This document shows, in pieces, positions 12,229-22,672 of a stretch of 47,500 nt of DNA. A model generated the notes under the pieces. It saw nothing but the letters and a program-made list of their open reading frames with translations, did no database searches and was not told the DNA's origin. Every line of letters begins with the position of its first letter. Position 1 is the first letter of the stretch. Origin of the DNA: Cristatella mucedo (Eukaryota; Bryozoa; Phylactolaemata; Cristatellidae); contig WPIO01000047.1 in the NCBI GenBank assembly GCA_009760855.2, positions 1,797,501 through 1,845,000 of the forward strand, in the 5' to 3' direction. The translations under genes and the position numbers were made by a program.

Positions 12229-12773
12229 ACACACAAATCCCTACACGCGAGCACAGCGCCAAATCCTTACGAGGGAACCCGCTCTCACCCGCACACGGGC
12301 AAACGAAAACTAAGAGCCACGGGCGCTATATGAACGTATTCGACCCACCAAATTCTTCCCCAGACGCTGGGTCTCGCTGCCCCGTGGCCGATGCTCACCG
12401 CTCACCTCCCTCATTCTCATAGAAATGAGTCCGGCAACTATCGGATGGCTGTCGGCGGCGGTGGCGATGGTGATCGCGAAGACCTTGAGCGAGCGTATTG
12501 TTAAAGGGCTAGCCGGGAGAATAGGGTCAGCATCGTCACCAGCCTAAACCAATCGGCCTCATGGTCCATGGACCACGACCGTTGCGCCCTCTGGCTCATT
12601 GTTCGAGGAAAAAAGTGTTTTTCAGTGGAGCAGTTCTCCGGCACCCTAAAATTAAGCCAGGCTGGCGCTATGTTAAACTAGCAACACGAAACGGCTGGAA
12701 TGGCGGCGCTAGAGTAAGCAGCAGAGATTATATATCGATGCTGCAAAGTGATTGTACATGATTGTGCAATGCC
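12229..12773. other. No recognisable gene
   Basis: Moderately GC-rich host-like sequence with no family match that I can make. It ends at the foldback element, beyond which composition turns strongly AT-rich. Confidence 0.45.
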
Positions 12774-12912
12774 AGTAGTATGCGATTTTTCCTTATCGCA
12801 GCCTCACCCTCAAAAAGAAGCATTTTTACATTCAATCTCGCATTCGCTCGATCTCATTCCAAAATGCTTCTTTTTGAGTGTGGTCCGCGATAAGAAAAAA
12901 TTGCATACTACT
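12774..12912. mobile_element. Foldback element / MITE-like long hairpin
   Basis: Left arm AGTAGTATGCGATTTTTCC and right arm ending TTGCATACTACT pair over about 50 bp, including CTCAAAAAGAAGCATTTT against AAAATGCTTCTTTTTGAG, with a loop of about 35 bp. A TA dinucleotide sits at both outer edges, so a TA-target MITE is possible. It could instead be a hairpin relic at the edge of the viral insertion, because AT-rich viral sequence begins within a few bases. Confidence 0.65.
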
Positions 12913-12971
12913 CTACTTTTTAAAGATTGTAAAATTTATATTAAAATAAAATTAAACAAATAATCTAGAAA

Positions 12972-13380
12972 AATGGTTGACTTAAGAAAGAATTTGGTTG
13001 TTAAAAGATATGAAGATATGAAGAAACGATTCCATATAATATAAAAATTAGAGCATGCCTATTAAATCTAACAAGAGCTAGATATGTAACTAAAGTTATA
13101 AAAATAGTAATAGAATTAGCAGTAGCTGTTTCTAGTACTTATATTTAATTATTTCCAAATATTACTCATGTAGTTTATTTCTTTTCAGCACTACCTGGAA
13201 TGTTTGTAGCAGTTGGTGGTGTACTAGCAGAAATAGGCAAACGTAAATAAAATAATTTACATTCTAATTCTAAAATTATTTCAAAGATTACTAATGCTTT
13301 ATCTGATGAAGAAATTACAAAAGAGGAGTTGGAAGGAATTATATTAGGAACTTCACAAAACGAAATTAATGATGTTTAAT
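12972..13380 (+). pseudogene. Small viral ORF with hydrophobic segments, broken
   Basis: An ATG at 12973 opens a short basic N-terminus, then a frameshift near 13035 moves into a frame with LLNLTRARYVTKVIKIVIEL. Later come a hydrophobic FVAVGGVLAEIGK-like stretch and an acidic C-terminal part (DEEITKEELEGIILG). I do not recognise the family. Composition and position assign it to the viral region. A LINE A copy with a 9-bp duplication lands at its 3' end, around the stop codon. Confidence 0.45.
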
Positions 13381-14183
13381 GTATACAACTAACTTACTAG
13401 TTATGGGCAAACCTAGTGTTATTCAGAAATTGGAAAGGCTGACTTTCAAAATTGGCTCTGCCAGCATATCTCCAGTTGCATCAGCTCGAAATCTAGGTGT
13501 CATATTCCAAAGCGACCTCTCGTTAGACGACCACATCAGCTCCACAGTCAAATCAGCCTATTTTCAGCTTCATAACATTGCTAAAATTCGGGCTTGTTTA
13601 GATAAGGATACCACGTCCAAGTTGGTCCATGCATTCGTGACATCTCGTCTCGACTTCTGCAACTCACTGCTTACTGGCCTACCAGCATGTGCGATCAGGC
13701 GATTGCAGCTGGTGCAAAACTCTGCAGCCAGGCTTGTCTGTCGTGAGCGTCGCAGTTGCCACATTACTTCACTTCTCGCCGACCTGCACTGGTTACCAGT
13801 CAAGCAACGGATTGACTTCAAGGTTTTGTCGCTCACTTTTAGGTCTCTTCATTCTATGGCTCCAGCCTATCTTTCAGATATACTACCCCATCAGGCAAAG
13901 CATCGTACCACTCGCTTTTCGGAATCCAACAGTCTAGAAATACCTCGTACAAACCTCAAATCCTTTGGAGACCGTGCATTTAGCTCGTATGCTCCCACAG
14001 CCTGGAACTCCCTCCCGACCTGCATCAGAACATCCCCTGACCTGACCACATTTAAAAGAAACTTAAAAACATACCTATTTAGGACAGCATTTAGTGGGTC
14101 CTTGTGATTCGTCCTCGATGTGCTTATGCGTGTTAATTTAAGTTCTCTGAGGGCGCTTTATCAAGTGCAATATTATTATTATT
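13381..14183 (+). mobile_element. LINE A, 5'-truncated copy with 9-bp target duplication
   Basis: The target site ATGTTTAAT is present at 13372-13380 and again at 14184-14192. The insert begins in the RT C-terminal region (TTACTAGTTATGGGC) and keeps an open frame to 14107, ending RNLKTYLFRTAFSGSL. It has a shortened 3' UTR (an internal deletion relative to other copies, after TGCTTATGCGTG) and an ATTATT tail. It interrupts viral DNA. Confidence 0.95.
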
Positions 14184-14194
14184 ATGTTTAATCA

Positions 14195-15060
14195 CTTGTA
14201 ACTCCTCTCAAAAAAACTTCTTTTAACATCATTTGCAAAATAACAAACTGGTTGTTCATCCATTACAATTATTCTATAAATATTATGTTTAGTCAAACTC
14301 CACATCGCGTCAGTAGCTCTTCTTCTTTTCTCATCTTCTCCTTCACCTGGTTCTAGTAAATATCAAACAGGTGTTCCAACTTCTAATAATTTTTCTTGTT
14401 CGCCTACTTTTCTACTGTATTTTGGTTTCTTTAGTTTTAATACTTCTTTTGTATTACCTTAGAAGGTTCTTCACCAATTGCTCCTGTAGTATTATTATTT
14501 AGATATTCAACATTCTTTGGTAAATTATCAATCCACTCTTTGTTTCTAGCATGATCTCCTTTACTAATACTCCCTAATTCATTTTCATACCGTGCAATAA
14601 ATGCTCTTTCTGCTACTATTCTATTCATTCTTTAAACTAATGCAACACTCTTTTTAGTAGTAGCTTATATAATACGCATTTCATATTTCTTCATTTCTTG
14701 TATGAGCTCACCTTTAGATTATGATCCTGGATCTACTGTAATCTTTTTTTGGCCATTCTAAAGGACCTTTTGTATAAATATCTATTATTGCTTGTGTTAC
14801 TTCTTTAGAAGACTTTGTTTTAAGAGGTCTTGAATCCTTGTATATACTAGCAGCATCAATGCAATGACACTCAAATCATACTTATATCCATTATCATTAG
14901 GCATATATAAAATATCTGCTTGGTGGTTTCATTAGGTTCAACTATATTGAAGAAACCTTTTGGAATCTCTTTAGGCCTTGGTTTGAATACTTGACTTATA
15001 TCTGAGTTAGGATTGTATTTACCCTCTTTTTTCTTTCTTTTAGAGTTGAAAACGACATTC
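14195..15060 (-). pseudogene. Retroviral-type (DDE) integrase of the endogenous virus, broken
   Basis: Integrases join viral or transposon ends to host DNA using a D..D..E triad. Fragments in several minus-strand frames line up in order. An N-terminal part lies at about 15050-14850 (PKEIPKGFFNIVEPNE). A GPLEWP then VDPG stretch lies near 14760-14715, where the second Asp is expected. AERAFIARYENELG lies at 14437-14628. A C-terminal part with RRATDAMWSLTKHNIYRI lies at 14330-14270. At least three frameshifts and several stops break it. Just before the MNRIVAERAF block, the codon where the catalytic Glu is expected is TAA. The closest relatives I know are integrases of Polinton/Maverick-like elements (family knowledge). 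Confidence 0.6.
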
Positions 15061-15065
15061 TATAG

Positions 15066-15533
15066 AGAATTAAAATATTTTGTGTTATATGTTTAAATAA
15101 ATTTAATGAAATCGAATATCTTGAATCGGGTCATCCTTATTGTAAACCTCCTAAAAGAAAAAGAGCAAAACAAAAGTATGAAATTCGTTGTAACAAATGT
15201 GATATTGATATGAATGAAACTGAATTTGATTCTAGTCTTTCACATAATAATGAAATGATTATTTGTTCATATTTTAACATAAATTTTAATTCGCATAGAA
15301 AAGAGAAACCGTCTAGATTATATTCTTTAGTAAAAAAAAATTTAAAAAGTGAATGTTATCCAACTTTAGGCATACATAGGTGTTTAGAACATGAAGCAAT
15401 AAGTAATATTTCAAAACTATTTTCACAAGTTAAAGGTAAACGTAAAGCAACAAAGTTAAAAGAGTTGATTGTTTTAATTGTTCATCTAAATTTCTCAGGA
15501 GGATATATAACTAACCAAGAGTTTTACCTTTAA
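15066..15533 (+). CDS. Zinc-finger-like viral ORF, family unknown
   Basis: A frame is open from 15066 to the stop at 15531-15533. The first ATG is at 15210, but Cys/His pairs occur upstream in the same frame: CVIC, then HPYC, then CNKC. The true start may therefore have been lost. The spacing C-x2-C-x15-H-x2-C suggests a zinc-binding finger. The C-terminal half is Lys-rich. It points against the fibre-like gene (overlapping tails at 15495-15533) and away from the integrase. Function unknown; DNA binding or regulation would be a guess. Confidence 0.4.
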   Translation, partial: RIKIFCVICLNKFNEIEYLESGHPYCKPPKRKRAKQKYEIRCNKCDIDMNETEFDSSLSHNNEMIICSYFNINFNSHRKEKPSRLYSLVKKNLKSECYPTLGIHRCLEHEAISNISKLFSQVKGKRKATKLKELIVLIVHLNFSGGYITNQEFYL

Positions 15534-16314
15534 ATTTCCGAGATTATCAATAAAGTAGTAATCAGTTGGTAGTTTACTGAAATAAGCATGATACTTTAAG
15601 TCTAATCCTCCATTTGTAGAAGTATTTATAGCACGTATTTCACCAGATACAACACTGGTATCTGTACTATGTCTAAAAAATACACAATTACCTGATCCAA
15701 CAATCATAACACCTAATAATATTATTGGTGGTGAAGTCTCATTACTCCATAAATAAGGAGTAGTTAGATTAATAATTGAATCCATAGGTTTAGGATTCAT
15801 TGAGATTGATATTACCTTTGTTATTTTTTTTAACCATTTTATCTACATAATTTTTTGTTGCAACATCAGAAGGATTAACAAGATCAGCAACATTAGTAAT
15901 TGAGTTACCTCTCATTTTTGGATTTGTCGTTGAAGGATAGTTCTTTAGTAAAACATCTCTTTTCATTCCTCCATGAGTAACAAAAGAATAATCATTTAAT
16001 ACTACTGGATTTCCATTACCCGAGTTCCAATAAGTATATGTTATAGCGCAACTATTCATATGTAAATCACCAGTCATTGTATCACCTGACTTATTAACAT
16101 AATTGTTTAACTGACTAAGATTAACACCATCACTAGGATTAACACCATGTCCAAGATTAGTAAAATTTAGTGACCCTGAAGAATTAACAACAAAATTAGA
16201 ATCAGCATAAGTTTTTGTAACTGCATCACTACCATTAACAGTATCACTCATATTTATAATTATATTTCCATTTGCATCAAGGTCTGATAGTATATATTCA
16301 TTAACCTTTGACAC
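15495..16314 (-). pseudogene. Fibre-like protein with phage-tail-type repeats, one frameshift
   Basis: The first frame (16314-15790, 174 codons) holds repeated motifs typical of trimeric phage tail fibres: SDAVTKTYAD, SDGVNLSQLNNYV, SGDTMTGDLHM and SDVATKNYVDKM. The second frame (15800-15495, 101 codons) overlaps it by a few bases and looks like the C-terminal part, displaced by a small indel. It ends GNLKVKLLVSYISS. In related viruses such proteins form receptor-binding spikes (family knowledge); this role is inferred here. The copy is inactivated by the frame break. Confidence 0.6.
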
Positions 16315-16330
16315 ATAATCTTCACTATGA

Positions 16331-16809
16331 AATCTTTTGTTTATCTATATATTTATCAACAAAAAATTTTGATCCATCTAACACATCTCTAACTATTGGA
16401 ACTATTCTTGCAAATCTAAGAGGATCTTCTTCTACAACTTGTATTTCTAATTTTTTATATAATATTTTATATCATAACCATTATTTTCTTTATTATTAAA
16501 TTTTCCACATTTACTTATAATATCAAACTCAAAATCAAAGTATTTCTCATTTTTAAGAAGTAACATAAATAAAGGAACTCTAATTATCATTTCAAATTCA
16601 AGGTTGGTAGGTATTCTAACATTTCCTGCCGCTATGTAGTCTACAGATATATCATTACAATTCAACCCAGGAACACAAATCTCAAATTCAGAATATAAAC
16701 ATCTACTTAGTTTTAAAACTTGTAAACCAAGTAAACATTGAGCTAAGTACTGTTTTGGGATACATTCTTCAACTATTCTTCTTCTACTCCACAAACATTT
16801 TGTTTCCAT
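16331..16809 (-). pseudogene. Viral ORF of unknown function, downstream part
   Basis: An open frame at 16809-16447 (120 codons) opens METKCLWSRRRIVEECIPKQ. A shifted frame continues to about 16331 with EEDPLRFARIVPIVRDVLDG, which reads like a natural C-terminus. It is AT-rich and has Cys at several positions. No family is recognised. It may be one gene with the ORF just upstream (16819-17154). Confidence 0.4.
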
Positions 16810-16818
16810 TAATGTACA

Positions 16819-17154
16819 TTAATAAATTATCCCATCAGGTGAATATCTATAAACCGCATCACTAGTAAAATAATCATTTGCATTCTCAATCTTTCTATCT
16901 AATTTCATTTCTAGAAATTTAGAAGCAATAGGTTCAAATATCTTATCAAATAACATTTGAGGAAATTTCATCTGCTGAGAATTAGCAATACATTTTTTTA
17001 GTTTCCTATTTGCAATTAATTCTATATCATAATATATTTGGGAACCAAATGCCACATCATTTCATAGAACAGAATAAATTTCTGATCCCCCTATGTTTAA
17101 TGACATAGATTTTTCCACTCATCTGAACCTTGAATACAATTTGTTTTCTTGCAT
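16819..17154 (-). pseudogene. Viral ORF of unknown function, upstream part
   Basis: A single frame from an ATG at 17154 is interrupted by two TGA stops, near 17120 and 17068. It then continues as MAFGSQIYYDIELIANRKLK to 16819. A Lys-rich helical composition (FEPIASKFLEMKLDRKIEN) is visible. It lies immediately after the capsid-like gene, a place where minor virion proteins often lie, but no motif proves this. Confidence 0.35.
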
Positions 17155-17231
17155 TATATCTAATAACCATAATTTGTTTAAATATCTAATGGATTATAAA
17201 CAGATTTCCCTTTACTACAAGTAAAATTGGT

Positions 17232-18453
17232 TCAATTGCCATTAGATGTTAGTTCAGAAGTGTTTTCACAAATAGTAAGATAGTGTAGTGTGATTGTTGC
17301 AGCAGGAATTGCTACACTACCAGCTCCCCCTGCTTCAGCACTACCAGCAGCAGCAGCAGAAGGTATCAAACTATTGAATTCAACAGTTACATCAAGTTTT
17401 GATGTTACTCTAAGAGGTTCATCATTGTATTGAAGATCAATAACATGAATAGGATACAGTGATAACCATTCGGGATATGTAACACCAACAGGTTCAGTTA
17501 ATTCATTCAATCCAAGAAATTGTTTCCTAAATGTAGTAAAATCTAGATAAGCAGTTGAACATTTTCCATGTTTTGGATAACTGCTTCTTGCAACAGTTGG
17601 ATAATGTTTTGATCCATTAGCAAGAGCTGTTACGCTTTTAATATCATAATGATTGTAAGTACGAGGATTTCCAATATAACTACCATATTTATTAAAATTT
17701 TTTGCAGCAATAATTAACCATCTAACTTTATTAATAGTATTCTGTACCGATAGAGTCCTTGATACTTAAGACCTTGATTGAAATTTGTTCATGTTCTCAT
17801 ATTGTCTAACTCTGCAGTTAAGTCTGATTTTCTTTGATCTCTCACTTGAAATTTCAGCAAGTGCCTTGTGAACACTTCCTTTAGGAATAATACATGGAAC
17901 CAATAATCTCATTTTTGACATATTAATTTTGAATAAATTCCAAACACCATCCATTTCCATTGGCAACGGCAACTCCTCTACTTATAATCGCATTATTGTA
18001 TCAGCAGCACCTTAGTATTAGCAGCACCACCAGATGTTCCTGTCATAATAGCATTGTAATCTTTATCACCAACTCGAGTCATTTCAAGAGTAAATGGAAA
18101 ATTATAAAGAATTTTATTTATATCTGCACAGAATCCAGAAATTCTTGATAAAGGTAGTGAAATACTGAACGTACCTTGATTATCTGCAAGAACGTGTGAT
18201 AAACCTTTTCTGTAAATAAATCTATTATTTGAATTACTTGCAGATGAAGCATCAGGACTAGTGTAAGGATAAATTTTAGGATTAATAGTATTAGCAGTAA
18301 CACATATATCATCAATTGAACTAGCCTTATCTTTTTTCCAAACAGTTGCAGGTCCTTCAGTTCTATTGTAATCATTTGGATAACATAGAAGACCCATAAT
18401 TGTTGAAACACTTCCTACTCCCTGTGACATTTGTATAGTCTCAAGCTCTTCAG
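17232..18453 (-). pseudogene. Capsid-like gene, distal part (after LINE B)
   Basis: Three overlapping frames run in order on the minus strand: 18430-17993, 17972-17766 and about 17700-17232. Together they cover about 400 codons and are separated by small indels. Visible features are GTFSISLPLSRISGFCADIN, NRFIYRKG and the late segment EWLSLYPIHVIDLQYNDEPL followed by a beta-rich end. A large, late, beta-rich protein in this gene order fits a double jelly-roll major capsid protein of Polinton-like viruses (inference from family memory, no alignment done). Its N-terminal part lies at 22673-22998, beyond a LINE B inserted with target duplication CACCA. Confidence 0.55.
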
Positions 18454-18553
18454 CACCAGCGGCCTCGGGCGACTCCTAGCGTGGTGTTGACCTTTACTTG
18501 ATTTCTCCATAATACCTTTGGGTATTCCGCTGCTATCTTCGCTGTGACTATTT

Positions 18554-19505
18554 ATGAGCTGTCCTCGGATATGCTACACAAAACAGGACCTGCTTAGCAT
18601 AAGATGCGATGTCGCCATTAGTCGATACCTACCGGCGGGCCTTCTCCGGCGGGTCAGTGAGAACCTTCCTGCATCCTGCGTTCGCCCTATCAACAGCTCG
18701 GCTATCAAACCTACGACTCGTAAGTTTAAAGCGCTAAATAGTACTTGTTGCGGTAGTAGCCCACCCGCCGTAGCCCAGCACGTTGTGAAACGTCGTCCGA
18801 CGGCCGTTACCAAGGTCCAATTCAAATTCGAAGAGCCAGCGTCCGCCGGGCCGGACGCAAACGGTAGAGAATACGAGCCACTTCATCGCCGTAGCCCAGT
18901 TGATGGACAGCCTCTTAAATTCCGCCTACTAAATGTCCGCTCGCTAAAAACCAAGGGGTTACTTATCCGCGATCAGGTGGTCCAGGAGAAGCTAGATGCG
19001 TTTCTGCTTACCGAAACCTGGATGACGCCTTGTTCCAGTAGCTGTATTTCCGAGACCACCCCACCCGGGTTCTCATTCTATCAGTCCATACGTTCTGACA
19101 AGGTTGGTGGCGGGGTTGCAATTGTGGTTCGCGAATCGTTTGGCTATACAATATGCAGTTTCTCGCATGGGTCATCGTTTGAATCGGTTGCTATCAAGTC
19201 TTCATCAAAGACAATGCCTCTCACCGTTGCGATATACCGGCCTCCTTCTGGCTGTCTAAACTTATTTAGAGAGGAGTTTTCAGAGTTGCTCGCTAAAATA
19301 TTTGTGTGTGACAGGCCGTTACTGATTGTAGGAGACTTCAATATTCACGTTGACAACCCTAGCAACAGCCAGGTCCGCTCATTTCTTGACTGTCTGGAGA
19401 ATTTTGGTTTGGCCCAACACGTTAATCATAGCACCCACGTCGGTGGCCACATTCTAGATCTCGTGATCACTAAGGATGTCCTCCCCACTGACTTTGTAAC
19501 CGGGT
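18554..19505 (+). pseudogene. LINE B ORF, N-terminal region and AP endonuclease
   Basis: The frame opens at ATG 18554 with a basic, poorly conserved N-terminus of about 115 residues. The AP-like endonuclease follows: FRLLNVRSLKTKG, LLTETWM with the catalytic Glu, GGGVAIVVRE, VAIYRPPSG, LLIVGDFNIH and a HILDLVITKD end. This enzyme nicks the target DNA to prime reverse transcription. The final SDHC-type motif lies beyond the foreign insert. No zinc-knuckle gag-like ORF is seen upstream, as in many L2/CR1 elements. Confidence 0.9.
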
Positions 19506-20224
19506 TCCAGGGGTCAGAGGCTAATTCCCGCCAAACCCCGCCATACTCCGGCCACGCTGCCGCTAGCCGTGCCGCCGAGCTAGGGTAAGACGAGCGGCCG
19601 TCAGGTTAAACATCTTTATAATAACGCATGCGCCAACAACAACAGGGGAACTAAACAAGTCTACAGGGAGGGTCCTATACATTATACACTATGGGAGCGC
19701 AAGATGACGCTGCAAGCGCGAACAAACGTATTTGTTGGGGTCAGTCGGCTTCAGCAGTCCTATCGTTGTACCAACTCCGAGTCCAACAGTACGAGCGTAC
19801 GCCGTCCAAAACCCGGCTGGCTGAGTAACTGCTGGCTAGTCCGAGTCGACAACTACCACGGTCGTAAGCTTCCACCGAAAGACGCCAACACACGGGGGGG
19901 GGGGGTTAAGAACACGCTACACGGGGAACTCGGTATAAACAAGTCAACAACGAGCGAGCTATCCAGCTCCACTCGGGCCTTGGGTACTCGTTCCCTTGCG
20001 TGCGTGGCAGCATCGCCGGAGCACGCCTGCACGAATCCAGGTGCATAACTCGGCGAGACCGGGAGCCTCCAACACCACGACTTACTTGGCCAACTTCACG
20101 TACCCATGAGCCCCGGTGACCTCTCGTCACCACACATCCGGTAATGCATAGGTCTGACCCCGACCTAGCCGGTGACCCTAACCCTCATTATAGCCGTCCG
20201 GTCCCAGCCAACCGAACCCAGCCT
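19506..20224. mobile_element. Unclassified 719-bp insertion inside LINE B
   Basis: GC-rich sequence flanked by GGGT (19502-19505 and 20225-20228). Leaving out the insert and one GGGT restores the endonuclease frame across the junction, so this is a real insertion with a 4-bp duplication. The ends (TCCAGGGG and CCAGCCT) are not clear inverted repeats. It contains a run of G near 19897 and no coding family that I recognise. It could be a non-autonomous DNA element or another unclassified repeat. Confidence 0.75.
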
Positions 20225-22608
20225 GGGTACAACTTTGTGGTGTGCCCACTGACCCTCTCAGATCATTGTTCGGTCTCGTTTACTGTTCCTGCTACCTCGT
20301 ACGTACAGGGTCGAATTTGCCAAACGACGTAACTTACAAAGCATTGACATGGACAAGTTTTTGAAATCTGTTTGTGATGCAGGCCTTCTTGATCTGCATT
20401 CAGACTCGACCGGCAGCCTCAATACCCTCACTGATGCGATGAACATGACACTCAGGAGTGCTCTTGACGAGCATGCTCCCGTTCGATCTATCCGTGTTCA
20501 AAGTCGTCGAGATTCCTTTCAATTTACAAAAAAACTCCTTAAGATGCGCCATGTTAAGCGCAGGCTGGAACGTCGTTTCAAGAAATCGGGGTCTGAGGCA
20601 GACCTAGTCAATTTTAAAGACTTCCTTCGTGTTTACACACGAAAGCTTATTACAGCCAGGGCTTCATTTTTCATTAGAAAGCTGAATTCCTGCCAGTCGG
20701 ACACTAAACAGATTTGTAAGACAGTAAACCATTTACTGGCCAATGCTGTCAGGTCTGACTCCCCAGATATTAAGGGCTCAGCCGAAAAGTTTTCAGCCTT
20801 CTTTACTAAAAAAATTGTGCACATTCGTGCCTCCATTAAGCCCCCTCAGACCAAAGCAATCGCCGTTCCACAACCTGTGACCTTTCTTAAAAGGTTCTCC
20901 GATGTTTCTGCCTGTGATGTGGCTGCCTTAATAAGGGCTAGCAAAAAGAGCTCGTCTCCTGAATACCCTATACCTTCATCTCTGTGGTCTTCACTTGCAG
21001 ACCAACTTATCCCTGCCATAACCAAGATTTTTAATGCTTCTTTGGGAAAAGGGGTCGTCCCCAAGTCCTTCAAATCGGCAATCGTTAGACCTATTCTTAA
21101 AAAGCCTGGATTAGACACAGAGGTCCTAGCAAACTATCGTCCAGTTTCCCTTCTTCAGTTCTTATCAAAGATTCTTGAAAAAATTGTTGCTAAGCAGCTA
21201 GTTGAACATATTGAAAATAATGGAATGTCAGAAACATTTCAATCAGGGTTCAAGAGGCAGCACTCTACTGAAACTGCTCTCCTCCGTGTCAACAATGAAA
21301 TTCTACGTGGCAACGACGACGGGAATGTCACTGCCCTAGCTCTGCTAGATCTGTCTGCTGCCTTCGACACCATTGATCACGAAGTTCTGCTTGAACGATT
21401 GAGGACAACGATCGGTCTGGCAGACGAAGCACTGGCGTGGTTTAAATCATACTTGTCTGATCGTGTTCAATCCGTGTCGTGTGGGGGTCAGGTCTCAGAC
21501 ATGAGAAGGGTCACCTGTGGAGTCCCTCAAGGGTCTGTACTCGGTCCCTTGCTGTTCTCCATTTATACACAACCTCTGGGAAAAGTGATTAAGGCTCATG
21601 GAATAGGATATCACTTTATGCTGACGATACTCAGTTGTATTTGTCATTCAAACCGTCAGAATATGCTGCAGCAACTGAAAATATTGAATGCTTGCCTTGC
21701 CGATATTTGATCCTGGATGTCGGAAAACTTCCTGAAATTAAATGACGATAAAACCGAACTGCTTCTCATTGGACACCCTAAGCGTGTGGCCGGATTAAAA
21801 GGCTTTACTATTCTAATAGGTGATGCTGTTGTGCGACCTTCACCACGTGCTCGTAATCTAGGTGTCATGTTCGACAGCTGCCTCAATTTCAAAAGCTTCA
21901 TTCAGAAGACTGCTTCTACAGCTAGCCATCACATCCGATCCCTATCCAAGATTAGAAGCTGTCTCCCACAGTGGCTTGTAAACAAATTTAACTAGCTCTT
22001 TAGTTCTGTCTCGGCTTGATTATTGTAATTCCCTTTTGGCTGGGCTACCAAAGAAAGCTATTATGCCACTACAGCGGACTATGAATATGGCTGCAAGGCT
22101 GGTCTTCAAGTCCCAGCGGTTTGAGCACGTGTCACCTTTGCTGGAAGAGCTAGGATGGTTGCCGGTTCAGCAAAGGATACAGAGCAAAGTTCTTACGCTG
22201 ACCCACAAGGCCCGCCACGGCTTGGCTCCTTCGTACCTAGCTGAACTGCTGCATCTGTTTCAGCCTGTTCGCGCTCTCAGGTCCTGTGTGGACAATAAAT
22301 TAGCTGTCCCTTTCCTCCGCTTAAAGACAGTTGGCGACAGAAGCTTTAGCTCTGCAGGTCCTAGACTGTGGAACTCGCTTCCACAATTCTTACGCAACGA
22401 CAACTACTCTCTAACTGCCGACTATGGCACATCTTTTTCAGCGGTCCTGAACTGCTACTTCTATGCTACTCACTACTTCAACTGCTCTCCTAACTCTGCT
22501 ATGCTTCCCACTTTCTCTCTGTTGCGTGAGACGAAGTCTGTTGGCTACCGAATGCGTACCGAAAGCCGCTTAGGCTGTGAGTGCGCTATACAAAACTCTC
22601 CTGCGTAA
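20225..22608 (+). pseudogene. LINE B ORF, reverse transcriptase and C-terminal domain
   Basis: After the insert the endonuclease end (LSDHCSV) is followed by a frameshift near 20300. The long frame 20349-21710 then holds RT motifs SFKSAIVRPILKKPGLDTE, ANYRPVSLL, FQSGFKRQHSTETALLRV, LLDLSAAFDTIDHE (motif A Asp) and GVPQGSVLGPLLFSIY (motif B). At the YADD site (21610-21625) one base is missing compared with the copy at 45.2 kb, so the catalytic motif is out of frame. NFLKLNDDKTELLLIGHPKR follows in 21717-21995. The C-terminal domain 22036-22608 (LWNSLPQFL) is again in a different frame. Confidence 0.92.
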
Positions 22609-22672
22609 CACCCACATGGTCTTTATGACTTTGTGGAGTTACTGACGGAGATACATTACATTACATTCACCA

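Larger units (their letters stand above)
18459..22667 (+). mobile_element. LINE B, near full-length CR1/L2-like retrotransposon
   Basis: The target duplication CACCA lies at 18454-18458 and 22668-22672. The element has a short 5' leader (about 95 bp), an AP-endonuclease region, a reverse transcriptase, a C-terminal domain and the 3' end GTTACTGACGGAGATACATT with an ATTAC-type tail. Without a 719-bp foreign insert it is about 3.49 kb. It is inserted antisense to the viral capsid-like gene and splits it. Four lesions inactivate it: the insert at 19506, a frameshift near 20300, a one-base deletion in the YADD codons near 21617, and a frame break near 21993. Confidence 0.93.

Noticed and set aside
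21985-22000. -1 frameshift slippery heptamer at AAATTTA in LINE B
   Set aside because: The codon boundaries there are AAA-TTT-AAC, not the X-XXY-YYZ phase needed for -1 slippage, and the required shift is +1.
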